Part shown: one piece after another, positions 12,817 to 25,059 of the stretch
Layout: each line of letters begins with the position of its first letter
How positions within the stretch are numbered: the stretch's first letter is position 1
From: Chrysomallon squamiferum
Taxonomy: Eukaryota; Mollusca; Gastropoda; Neomphalida; Peltospiridae
Assembly (NCBI GenBank): GCA_012295275.1
Contig: CM022678.1
Location: forward strand, 8,009,316-8,073,315
Length of the DNA stretch: 64,000 nucleotides
Direction: 5' to 3'
The notes under the pieces: model-generated
The model's database searches: none
What the model was told of the DNA's origin: nothing
What the model saw: only the letters and a program-made list of their open reading frames with translations
Position numbers and translations under genes: made by a program

Positions 12817-15085
12817 GTGTATACTATACAATTGCTTTTGTTTTTCTTAAAGTTTCTCATCTAATAAAAAGCATTTCATTTGAAATCATAATTTCTTTTC
12901 AGTTTGTTGGAACTTGATTTTAGGGAATAAATGCTGTTTATTAATGAGCATAAAATTATGCTTTTATGGAAGTATTATTTGTATCTGCTTATAATATTGT
13001 CAGAATAATGATAAAAATAGAGAAAAAATTACATTATATGGTCACACAATAGAAGAAATGTCTGTTTGTTTGTGAGAGTTATAGTTCTGTCTGATGTGAA
13101 AAGTGAAGGATAGAAACAGTGAAGAACTTTGTATCTGCAAGAAGCCATGACATTAGGTACACATTGCAATGATTCAGTGTGAAAATATTTAGTTTAATAC
13201 CTCTGTAGTTCTGTGACTATTCAGTGCTTCTCTAAAAGGAACAAAAGATGAGGAGATCACTTTCACTTGTGGAAGAAATTAATGATAACATGAAATATAA
13301 CATTAAAGATAATTTATTCTCAGTTAAGGAAGTTGTGATGAGAAAAATTATTTTGAGGAAAAACCAGCAGAAAACTTAGCTTCGGTGGATGTAGCATAGC
13401 AGTAGAAGGTAAGGATATAATCAGTTTTTCTTTTTTTTATCTCATTCATATTCTATCCACCCCATCGTTAGAAATGTATACCAAGCACTTGTTCTATATC
13501 TGAGAAGTACTTTACATATAAAATTCCAATGCAGACAACATTTGAATTGGAAGCTGGACAGTGGGAAAATTTACTAATAAAATGGGTGACAGTTTTAACA
13601 TGGCAAATAGCAAGAGGTTTTAGTTCATTAAAATAAAGCAATCCATATATAGTTTTCATGTTCAAATATCATCCATCGTGTAACTTCTACTACCAAAAAA
13701 TCAAAAAAGGAATAAACTGTATGCTGCTCAGGCTTACTGTACTTTTGCAGACTGGTCTGTGAATGGTGGCTTGAAAATGTATAAACTGAACAGAGCAGAA
13801 TCGGAAGAAAACTCAACAGTAATGTATTGAATAAAACAAACTGCATAGACTTTTCCTGTTTGTATTAACCATGTAGTACAATATTCAAATTTCTCAGTAG
13901 GTTATGATAAAAATCTTGTAAGATATACAAAAATGATTTGTGAAAAGATGTAATAAAAATATTTATATTTTTGCATAGCTTAAAAAACTTCGGGTTTACA
14001 AGTATAAACAAATAAATAGCATTTTAATGGTAAACATCATCAACATTACATATTATAAATATTTCCATAAATTTAAACAAAAAGTATTTCTGAGTATAAA
14101 ATTTTGTTAGAGTACAAACAGATAATCTTCAAGACATGATTTGTAAGAAAGACAAATCGAGAATTTTCAAAGATCGACTCGTACATAACAGACTGTTTGT
14201 TTCTGTGTTGATCACCTCAGTTTTCTCAATCAGTTCAATAACCACAGCAAATAATCTCAGCTTGATTACAGCATAACTGACAAGTGCTCAAGTAAATGTG
14301 TTATGCAGAAGATGATGCCTGACAAAAATGAAGTGATATTTATTTGTTTTTCTTACAGTTTATTTGTTTTTATTTATTTGTTTTTTCTCTCTCAGATTAA
14401 TTTTATTTTTTTTTGCTAAATACAGATGACAAATTACAGATCTTAAATTACAGAACCATATCTTGAAGATTATTAATAAATAAAATCCACAAATAAACTG
14501 TCAGTAAAAAAACACAAAATAATTTACAAACAAAAGAACTTTACAAACTAAAATAAATAAAACAAACCAAATTGCACCGTAAAAACGTGAAGTTAATCAA
14601 ATAACAGATTAAAATTCTATTTACTATTAAACATATTCCCATCTATATTCTTAGCACCATTATGACATTAGATAATTGAGTTATCATACATATGCAGATA
14701 CAACAATGTAAGAACAACTATGAAGGCACCATTAAACTGTAAAAGTGGAAGTTTGAACATATATTAAATACAGAATATATATCAGTTTACCATCACCGAC
14801 AACAACAAAACAAACAACATGGCAATGGCTTTAAACAAAAAATTGTTTTTAAAATGTACATTCAAACAGTCTTAAGTTTTGTCAAACACAGTTATTATTT
14901 GTCTGTGTTTCAGATTTTAGATTTTAGTTCAGCAACAGTGTTAAACACATTTCAACATTATTAATGGAAATAGCACCACACAGATATAATAATTTTTTAT
15001 TGTTATACTTCAAAGTTGTTTTATTAGCCTCTTGTCAGAATACACCCACTGAATAAACCCATCAAAGAAAACTATTACTGATCTA
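12817..15085. other. Spacer between K1 and K2, no gene recognised
   Basis: No convincing exon found. Positions about 13850-14500 are one of four copies of a dispersed block also seen at 26425-27250, 27990-28740 and 45740-46500, marked by gactgtttgtttctgtgttg. Positions 14600-14790 resemble the K1 tail-intron repeat. The missing 5' exons and promoter of K1 should lie here, but I cannot place them. Confidence 0.5.
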
Positions 15086-15301
15086 CAGGGTGTCCACAAA
15101 GTCTGGGTACATGGGGAATTTTACTTTTTTTATTTATTTATGTTATTTTTCTTACCCAGATCGAATGATGGCTCTGTCTAAAGAAGAAAGAATCGAGTTG
15201 GTATTAACATTATTTATTAACATTAGAATTAAATAAAACTCTTTTATTTTTAAAAAGTATGTGTTAATCCCTTTATGTACCCAGACTTTGTGGACACCCT
15301 G
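15086..15301. mobile_element. MITE with perfect 27-base inverted ends
   Basis: The 216-base element begins CAGGGTGTCCACAAAGTCTG, and its last 27 bases are the exact reverse complement of its first 27. Inside, at 15165 on the plus strand, a short open frame reads MMALSKEERIELVL, the style of the N-terminus of a DNA-transposon transposase, and soon stops. This looks like an internal-deletion derivative of a larger element. I see no clear target-site duplication. Confidence 0.85.
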
Positions 15302-15440
15302 AAGTGAAAATTCATCTGTTTAAATAGAGAAACAGTCCATGGTTTAATAGAGAAAGCCACTGTAATGATCCCTCTGAAGAGAATTTTGTCACTTATCTAG
15401 AGACAAATCTCCAGTTGAGAGAAATATTCTCATTTCAGTT

Positions 15441-17084
15441 TTAAATGTTGTCTTCTCGCAGCTTGATGGAGAATCTCTTGCGCAGTCCACGGATAAAATC
15501 ATCAGGAACCTGTGCAGCTCTGCTTTCAAGTGTTTCTGGCGAATCAACAAAATCCTCATCGGAATCCTGGAAAAAAGAAAAAAAAAGGAAAATTAAAATT
15601 TATTTAAATTTATGTTAAGTGACTATAATAATTTTATTTTTATTTTTTTTAATCTAAAATAATTCTGTCCAGTTTATTAAATTTTAAAGTTTTATCCGAG
15701 ACAATATTCATATTTAATAATAAATCAGTCTGACTTATATTGATATTAGGCAAAACTAAAAAAAAACAAATTCAAAAAAGGAATCTTAATAATAAAGTGG
15801 ATGTAGAAATATTTCAGTTCTGTGAGTAAGAAAAAGAAAAAAGTAAAATAAAAATATCCACCCTACTGCATAATTATAATAAAAATTATATATATATGTT
15901 ACACACACCACTCACTCACACACACATCCTTTCACCAATGTTTAACACATCGGAAATAAATGTTATTTTAAATGACAATCAACAACAACAACAATGTTAA
16001 ATCCCTTTAATCTATTATTGGCTAAAATTAAAACCAAACAGAAAAATACAAATGTCCTAATTCTCTTTATCTAAATTTTCATTAAATAAATTATTAACTG
16101 AAATAAAACTTTTTGTTTTAGTACAAACATTCTAAACAACTAATAAAGGAGGAAAGATCAAAGTGAATATTTTTATATGGATTTTTTCATAACCTTTGAT
16201 ATAAAAATATTTTTAACCTTTACACAGATAATGGTATTATTATTTTTGTTAACTAAAGAAGAATATTTTTCTCAAGTATATTGATAGATTACCAAAAGAA
16301 ATATTAATATTCTAATATTTGTGTTTCTTTTTATTCATTAACCTTGACCATATCTGAACTTTAAACTTTACTGACCTCTGACCCTAAATGGAGATCTAAA
16401 TATTCTTCTTCTTTGAATACAATGGCTGCAACTTTCTTACAAATTTCATCAACATTTTCTGAAAAGAAAGTAGAACATCTGGATAAATAAAAGTAAATTA
16501 CTCAATAAAGTGAACATCTATGAAGTTACAGATGAAGAAAGAAAGAAAGAAAGAAAGATGAAAGACAGTATAAGAAAGAATGAGAGAACAAAATAAAAAA
16601 TAAAAATAAATGAAATAAAAATTTAAAAAAATAAAGAAAAAAGGAAAAACATTAAAGAACGAAAAATAAACATAAAAATAAATATATAAATAACTGAGGG
16701 CATAAATGAATAATTAAATACCCCCCCACTTTAAACAGTTTCATCTTGACCTAACACATCTCCTCATCTCTGGAACAGTCCACCTGTAATTAATCATCAA
16801 TCACAACTAAATATCAATCTGTGTAAATACGACAGTGTATCGACAGAAAAGAGAAATCAAACAAGAATGATAACAAAACATGAAGGATATAATCAGTCTG
16901 GTAACATACCTTGTTTAAGTTTTTCTTCTACTTTTGTGATTATGTCATCAATTTTATTCAAATGAGATTGTGTATCATAAATCAGGTCATCCCCAGATCT
17001 GTGCGTAACACTCAAAGTTATGTCAACAAGCTGGAAGAGTTCAACTCGATCATCATAAGACAACTTTAAAATATTTGAGATCTG

Positions 17085-17124
<40 letters not shown>

Positions 17125-20100
17125 GACAGTGAAAAAAGAAAATAAATTCCTGCATTTATACTAATAGTAACAGCAACAACAACATCAACTAAAACAAAAA
17201 TAATAATAATTACTGATGACTGTTTTTCATTCTGACATTAAGAAATACATTTCACACATTAATAATTTTGAATGTATTCAAAATAATAATAACAGTAATA
17301 ACAATAAAAATAGTAATAGTAATAGTAATAATAATACTAATGGTAATAATAATACTAATATTAACAAAACGGATAACAAATATCAATATTAACAACAATA
17401 ATAAAAATAATAACAGTAATAAAAATCACAATGATAAAGGGACCCAAATAATATCAGTAACAACAATAAATGTGCACAGGTTTAATATTATATTATTTCT
17501 ATTTTTACCTCAGCAAGTTTTTCTTTATAATTTTTTTTCAGATCAGTAGCACTGTCAAACATTTGTCCAGTGTAGAGGGCGCTGAATAGTCTGATAGTCT
17601 GCAAAATGTCGTCATCTTTACCAGCAAAATCTACCCCTGTCTGTCTGCTTGCAATTTCATTTGCTTTACCAAAATCTATAACTTTTATATCCAAAGGTTT
17701 CTGAAACATGACATTACCAGCTGGAAGATAAATAAGTAAATAAATGAATAAATAAATAAAATAGAATAAAATAAAATAAATAAATAAGAAACTAAATAAA
17801 TAAATAAAATAAAATAAAATAAATAAGAAACTAAATAAATAAAATAAAATAAAATAAATAAATAAGAAACTAAATAAATAAAATAAAATAAAATAAATAA
17901 ATAAGAAACTAAATAAATAAGTAAATCAATATAACTTTAAAAAAAACAAATTCAGATATGTTTTGGAGACTATGACCTAAAAGTGCTATAACCTAACCAA
18001 TACAATACAAATAAAATTTAACCTAACCAATACAATACAAATAAAATTTATGAAGAAAAACGTGATTACATCCATTGATCTTTTTCAACTACGTTTCTGT
18101 ATCCTGTATTCATGTAGTTAAGTTTAGTCAGAATTTTCAGCGATTTTAATTTTAACAGCCATGGAGATGGGAGTTGTAAATAGACAGTTAACAATATCAG
18201 GAATAAAAATATTTGTATATCTGAATAACTGTCAGGTGCTACTTAATAAGATCTATTTGGGGATTCTAAGGACTGTGTAAATATGCTAAGTAATTAAAAA
18301 TGCTTCAAACTATGCAGGTCTCCGTGACTCCAGTTCTTTTCATGCATCCTTCTGACTGCACTGAGTAAACCTTTGAAAACGTAGAGAGAAAACGGGCGGC
18401 AACAATCTGCAGGTATTACACACTCCTCCAAGATGTCTTTCAGTGTGATTGCTGAATATTGATGTAATAATAATAATAATAATAATAAAAATAATAAAAA
18501 TATAATAATACTAATAATACTACTACTAATAAGATACTACTACTACTAAAAGTAATTTAAAAAATCAGAAAGCAGTACAAATTGAAAATGAAATAGAACA
18601 AAATCAATGTGTTAAATATTCAACTATCATTATGACAAAAATTATTATGAAAATAGTTCAAATAAGAACTTTTATTTAATGCTAAAAACAATTTGTATTT
18701 ACATGTGTATACATTTTGTATCTACATGCGTGATTGCAAAATTCTTTTTGTACTGATTATATCTGTAACCAGCCAGTAAATAAAACTATATTTCAAAATG
18801 TATTATCTGCAGTTGAATATAAAATGATAATAAAAGAAACATTTGTTATATTTTGTTTCAGGATAGCAAAACAGCGCAAGAGGTATTTTTAAATAAATAA
18901 AAAATAAAAATTTGCTTCTTCTCACCTTGCTTGAGTTCTTCCATGTGAAAACAGATCTCATTCTCTTCCCTTCTAATCAGATACAACTTGGGTACAAATT
19001 CTGTTTCATTCAAATCAACCCAACATTTTACTTCATTTTCTCTAAACTGGCTGATCATAACCTGAAATTCATCAAACTATTTCACTGCAGTCATGACATT
19101 AACAAATGAAAATCACTGTCTGTATAAACTGATGGATATTAAAAAAGGAATGAATGAAGAGAACAGATGAATAAATGGATAAATAATCAGTCTGTGAATA
19201 ATATTAAAGGAGGAACAAATGAATAGAGGAATGAATAAAATAATAACTGATCAACAAAATCTCCATTTTACAAATTTTACTAGATGGTATGTTTATGTTT
19301 ATATACAAGAAAACATTTCCTATAAAATCAAAGTACCGAAGAGGAAATTCAATGAAAGAACTATTTTAATAAATAAAGGAAACTTTTCTACAAATTTTTC
19401 AATGGACAACAGTGAAAATTAAATGCATTGTTTATTTATAATAACTTACTGACTTCACCGCATGTTTTGTTTTACTGCCAACATCTTCAACTACGATGAT
19501 GTCCCCAGCAATGTTTCCTTTTCCAAGAATTTCACCAAGTTGTCTAAACTGTTCACCCTTCCTATATTTTCTATTTTTTAGTGTTATCTGTAAAAATAGC
19601 ATTGACCCATCTGATATTCATAGTTGTAGGTTATTAGCTACAAAACATCTTTTTATTATTCTATTTTAACTGTAAATATTCATTAAGTTTTCTTACAAAA
19701 TGGTTATCAGATATTAAATAGTAACATATTTCTACATTGTATGTGCAATTTTAATTATAAACACCCATATAACATTCTCTCTCTTGCTCTCACTCTCTCA
19801 CTCACTCACACACACACATACACAAAATAGTTCATTTTGAAAGAAATTTAAGAAAAAAAATATAAATAAATTTTAATTTCAAATTGCTATAATAATATCA
19901 AGCATTAGGATAATAGAATGGAGAAAAAATTCAAAATCAGAAAGTCTAGTACAACAAATTTTTTTTTTTTTTTTAGAGTAAGCTGTAAATTTGAGTCAGG
20001 TCATATACTACAAACTGCTTTTTCACCTTCATCAACTTTATCTTATTTTCACAAAAATCATTAAAACAAGACTGAGATACACAATGTTGTTAAGCATTTT

Positions 20101-22116
20101 TTTGCTTTTTTTGTTGTTTGAATTTTGTATTTTTAAATTACTTCTGAACCATCAAAAACAACATCAGTGGGGAGATGATGTTTCAAAATCACCTTCGATG
20201 AATCAAGAACCACACCAGCAGGGCTACGGTTTTCTTTCTCATATTCAATCAACTCCATCATCGACTTTATTCTTCGGGTGATATCTTCATCTGATTTGGG
20301 TTGCTGTATAACATCTGCTTCTGATTTGTCAAGATAATAAAGTCTTGGGATTGTCCTAAACAAAAAAATATTCTTATTCAATAATTGATCTTTCTCATGC
20401 ATACTCGAATTAAATTGAACAGAAATTTATTTACACTTGGTCTGTAGTCTATAGCATTTGAAGATACATTCACTATGAAACTAAACGGTTTACAGAGAAT
20501 ACAAATTACAGTTTAATAAAGACCAATTAAATTTGCTTACTTTTCATCCTTGTATGTCAATTTAACAGTGCCTTTGGCATCTTCCTCTAAGTGAGCTAAA
20601 ATGAGCATAGTTTCTAAACTGTAATCAGAATAGATGACTAGAAATTCAAAACTGTCCAGTCATATTACAAATTACAAAATCTACTGCAATAAACCAAAAA
20701 TGATTATTATAACTTGTACGAATAATTAAAAAAAAAGTAATAAAACAAAGAATATGGGAATATATAAAAATATAGTTTCACAGAACACGAATAAACTACA
20801 TGTATTTTGTACAATTCTAAACTGTGAGACCTTTAACAAGTACAAATAGTTTCTGTCAGTAGAACTGTGTGTACACATCAGTTAAAATAGACTAATGAAA
20901 AGATACTGTGTACATTTTTAAACTGTGAGATCTGAATAAAGTATAATGGGTTTCTGTCAGTATAACAATGACTTGCATTTTAAACTCATCCAAACAGTTT
21001 TAAATACAGTTTAAATACACATTTAAGAAAACCCTAAAAAAAACCTTACCTTTCTTTTCAACAACATAATTGAGGACAAGCTTCATTCTGCGTTGTGTTT
21101 GTGGTGATAGCTGTTCAATTTTGGAAAGAAATTCATCTATGTGAAAAAGAAACAGAAATTACAGAAACAGTACAAGATGTAAATTTACAATAATTGTTAC
21201 TGTAAGTTTTTTGGTGTTAATAAAATTTTAAATAAATAAAACCTTAGTAATTGCTAACTGTTAGAGTAATTGTTTAATAATGCTTCATGATCTAAGTTTG
21301 TGTACATCAGAATATTTGAATGTGTTTGTGTGTGTATGTGCATTTTATTGTTTATGTATTTATGTGTTTGTGTATTTGTGTATTTATGTAGGTTTTGTAT
21401 TTGTTTAGGATTTGTTTGTGAATGTGTATGTGTGAGTGGACATATATATATATTACTGTGTATGTATTTATGCATATGTGTGAGTTGGTTTTGTTTTTTT
21501 CTTATTTATGTGGATAAATTACTTATGTATGTTTACATTTGTGTGTGTGTGTTTCTTTCTGTTGATGTGTGTATGTTTACATGCATATCAGTGTGTCAGT
21601 TTTATAAAGTGCACACCTATACACATAAGCAAATATATATATATATATCAAATAACTGGTTACTGTCTTACAATATCAACAATTTATTTTTTGATTTTAT
21701 TATTATTATTATTATTTGTTGTTATTGTAAAAGCTACATTCAGTATGGTCATTTAAGATCTAAACCAGCAATTAGAAACTAAACAAATTGCTTAGAATCA
21801 TATGTGTGTGAGCGCGTTTTTGGTATGTATGTATGAATTAATGTATGTGTGTGTGTGTGAGCATGTGTGTGTTTGTGTGTGCCTATGTAAGAGACTATAC
21901 TAACTTAGTGTGTGTGTGTGTGTGTGAGGACAAATGTGTGTTTAACACATACCAGTCTTAAGAGAAGTCTGCTGGAGCCTGTGTTTGTCTTTCAGAGTAA
22001 CTTCTAAATTGTCCCCTTTATCAATAGCCAGTGATAAATCTCTATCCATATTTGACAGAAGAGTTATTTTCTCCTGGCTTTTTACTGTAATTGTTTCTTC
22101 ATGTATTGTGATTAAT
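15441..22116 (-). CDS. Kinase-like gene K2, intact
   Basis: A divergent protein-kinase-like gene. Exons in reading order: 21953-22116, 21050-21136, 20541-20595, 20142-20355, 19450-19587 (LGEILGKGNIAG and HAVKS), 18926-19061 (VPKLYLIRREE, FHMEELKQ), 18311-18451 (WSHGDLH), 17509-17720 (TGNVMF, VIDFGKA, LFSALYTG), 16910-17081, 16376-16458, 15441-15566 (ends LREDN-I, stop). Lengths sum to one frame: 508 residues plus stop from the first visible exon. HGD replaces HRD; the catalytic Asp, loop Asn, DFG and beta3 Lys are kept. Only about 24 residues separate DFG from the helix-F-like segment and no APE motif is seen. The N-lobe and hinge faintly recall NIK (MAP3K14), but that is a weak comparison. 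The true start Met is uncertain; the first in-frame Met is in exon 21953-22116 and more 5' exons may exist. Confidence 0.75.
17740..17930. repeat. AAATA-rich minisatellite in K2 intron
   Basis: About four units of roughly 40-50 bases, each containing aataagaaactaaataaata followed by aaaat repeats. It lies just upstream of the DFG exon acceptor on the minus strand. Confidence 0.8.
20142..20192 (-). promoter_or_regulatory. Optional 51-base exon extension (two donors)
   Basis: The exon at 20142-20355 has two usable phase-0 donors, after VVLDSSK (boundary 20193, gtgatt) and after VVFDGSE (boundary 20142, gtaatt), 51 bases apart. Both keep the frame into the glycine-loop exon. The extension repeats the pattern of the exon end (VVLDSSKVI, then VVFDGSEVI). 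K1 has the same arrangement (8732 and 8681). K3 and K4 have only the equivalent of the first donor. Confidence 0.45.
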
Positions 22117-22789
22117 CTGTAAATACAATTATCTAACAGGAAAAACTGACAAATATGAAGTACACATTAAGGCGATATTTCTGCAACTTAAAAACAACAA
22201 CATACTTTCTTCTATAAAAATACATCAATTCAATTTATTTTACAAAATTTTAATGAATTTAACAAAACTGTATTTTTTTTCTTACTAAAGTATTATATGT
22301 ATTAATCTTACCTTTGATCTATGGATTTCTTTATTTAAATTTGTTACTTTCCACAGAATATGAAAAATTATTTAAATAAATTTAATTGTTCAAGTTAAAT
22401 ACTATTGTTATTTTTCACTTGAAATATGTGCAGTTTAATGAGACATATACACAATACACACACAATGACACATGTATGTGTAATCAATATTTTAAGTACA
22501 ATGCATTCAGATTCAGTTACTAATATTTGTCTAAACTATTCTTCATTAAAAGTTATAAATAAATTTATGGTGTTTAAGAAGTTATAAAAGTACTTTTGTT
22601 AATCAAATCTGAATTTGATTTTGTTTTAATAAATCATGAGATCTTACCAACGTTGTACTGCAAGCTGTTATGGTTGTTAGTATTTTCATTCTTTTTTTTT
22701 AAATATCTAAAAGTAGGTCAGTTAAATGTTCGTAAGCAAGTGGCTTAAATGGAAAGAAAATAAACAATTTAAAAAAAAAAAAAAATGTA

Positions 22790-23140
22790 TATAGATTATT
22801 CAGGCTAAACACTATTCTCTGTCAATAGCTACCTGGAGCCCCCTTGTATATAATCCAAATAAAATAATCCAGCGAGAAATAACAAAACAAAGAACAAACA
22901 AATAAACAAACATTGCTAGGAGTGGTGAGGTACTTGCACGGATTATTAACACTTACAACAAAATGTTTATTTAACAAAGGCCTATTCTTCTCGCCCAGTG
23001 AACAACGCGATAAATAACCTAATTCGCTCCAGTGTACTTCGGTTTCTGTTTGTGTTTGAAATAAATTAACCAGACCAAACAATTTAACATTAGATTACAT
23101 AACCGAGCGTAAAACTGCTGTCCAGCCGGTGTTCTGTCAA
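22790..23140 (-). promoter_or_regulatory. Conserved block upstream of K2
   Basis: This block matches 36575-36850 upstream of K3 (shared ctgtcaa..agct and cttgcacggattattaacac), whereas nearby intergenic DNA is mostly microsatellite. On the minus strand it contains a TATA-like attatatacaa followed by a possible donor CCAG/gtagct. It is a reasonable candidate for promoter and first exon of K2, inferred from position and conservation only. Confidence 0.35.
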
Positions 23141-23159
23141 ATAGTTACTCATTACTTAT

Positions 23160-23167
23160 GTACACAA

Positions 23168-23214
<47 letters not shown>

Positions 23215-23365
23215 CAAAAACAAAATATCAATAACAATAAATAAATAAATTGTGTAGGGATTTAGTGGATTGTTGCGTTTGTTTGTTTGTTGATTGATTT
23301 ATTTTATTTTATTTTATTATTGTTTCATTTCATTTAATAATTTGATTTGATTGACTGATTGATTG

Positions 23366-23412
<47 letters not shown>

Positions 23413-23480
23413 CATTTATTTATTTATTTATTTACTTACTTACTTACTTATTTCATTTTTATTTATTCCCGGGTTTTCCA
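23160..23480. repeat. AAT and ATT microsatellites with GATT runs
   Basis: (AAT)n at about 23168-23211 and (ATT)n at 23368-23412 lie about 160 bases apart in complementary orientation and could pair as a hairpin. Tetranucleotide runs (GTTT, GATT, TTTA, TTAC) fill the rest. Nothing else seen. Confidence 0.9.
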
Positions 23481-23968
23481 AAATAATTATATTTTGTTTG
23501 TTTGTTTGTTGATTGATTGATTTTTGTTTCTTACTGTGGTCTCGTTAAACATTCATTCATTTATTCAATTGGTCATAAAGTGAGTGTAAAAGTCTCACAA
23601 ATACCACCTTTACTTTTAATAGTTTTATTATTATTATCAGAAAGCTTTTGTTTATTGCATTGTAATAAACATTTTTAAATTATGTGTATGTTTTTATTAT
23701 CATTCACCCTTAAATATATGGGAAAAGTTAATAGTATTTTAGTAAACAAATTTTAAACCTACAGTAGCAAGGATCAAATATGTTTAACACCGGAATATTC
23801 AACTGGTAACCTACTGATTTTGAATTCCCCGCTGAACGTTATAGCGTAGCATAATTTTTATAACAGTCACTATTTAGGAGGCAAAATACTAAACTGATTA
23901 AAATGTAAACATTAAATTCAATATATATTGCAAGTTTTTGTTTATTTCCATTTAGTATATGTGAATAC

Positions 23969-24081
23969 CGTAACATTCTTTCCTTTTTAACGTCTAAGCG
24001 AGTTGTCGGACGATATCCAAGAAGAGTAACTCCAAATTGTTTAAACTTTAATGGTGTTCTGACTGTTACAGTGTTAGCAGC
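23969..24081 (-). CDS. Possible orphan exon, unknown product
   Basis: An open segment with a tttgcag acceptor and a gtattc donor contains FGVTLLGY and TTRLDVKKERM. A related segment, KQYGVTVLGY, occurs at about 43895-43935 directly upstream of the KITW-type end exon. Here it lies downstream of a KITW exon instead, so the order is rearranged. I do not recognise the protein. It might be a distant 5' exon of K2 or a leftover of another duplicated gene. Confidence 0.3.
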
Positions 24082-24761
24082 CTGCAAAGTTTTGTGCAGT
24101 TTGTGATTGAAATTCATTACGAAACTTTGGAGATACGAGGTTGTTGGTGTATGGCTAAATACAACTCATATTTCTACTTTTATAATCTAATAACATTAAG
24201 AGTCCCAACCGTTCTATGCTACTCTTTCATAAGCTTGTTTCATATAATGATATATGAATTAAAAATATCAAAACTATCAGCCTATATTAGTATATATAAC
24301 AATACAGAAACAGGGTGTATGAATTTGTGATTGAAATATACAAGAACTAAAGCGAGTAAAATATTTGTATTTGGAAAGCTATTATTATTATTATCTACAT
24401 TTTTTCATTGCAGTATACTAACCTGCACAAAAATAAATCTTCCGTCACTGGTTTCAACCTTTTTCATACCGCGACCCCTTATTATCTTACGAGCAACTGA
24501 ATATGACCGATGACCCCCTTTAAAATGTTTGATTCAATAACATCTAGGGTTACCATATTTTCATCAAAGACAGTACAAAACGAATCTGAATTTTAATTTA
24601 TTTAGCTATTAGTATTCTCGAACGCGATAACACAAAATCATAATGTAATTCAAAGTAAGTAATTTATTTCTGACGTTAAAATCTTTAAAAGTTTAAAAAA
24701 ATACAAATTAGACAAATCATGGTTTTCAACCAAAGGTCCAATGATTCTTAACAATGTGTGC

Positions 24762-24898
24762 TTATTTTAATTTTCTAGTATTTCTATCATGCCCAGTCAA
24801 GAAGAGATCAACAAGAACTCCGGTAGCGACAATAACATCCTCAGGTGTGATTACATTTTGTCCATCCACATCATCATGGCCAATCCATGTTATCTTGT
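24762..24898 (-). CDS. KITW-type 3'-terminal exon, copy 1
   Basis: A clear ttctgttctgcag acceptor leads into an open frame reading KITWIGHDDVDGQNVITPED and ending FLTGHDRNTRKLK, stop. It enters with two bases of a split codon and has 45 codons including the stop. Two paralogous copies lie at 37637-37788 and 43649-43833, with the core peptide well kept, which argues for past or present coding function. I do not recognise the family, and upstream exons were not found here. Confidence 0.5.
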
Positions 24899-25059
24899 CT
24901 GCAGAACAGAATAATGTAATGGAATAACGTGTTAAACTGTTGCAAATATGTATTTCCTCATTTGTTACCGTCTTAAATAATTGTGTGTAAAACTACATCA
25001 ACAATTAACATAATAGTTTACCTTTTTGGCAAAGGAGATTCTTTCATCTTTTTTAATTG

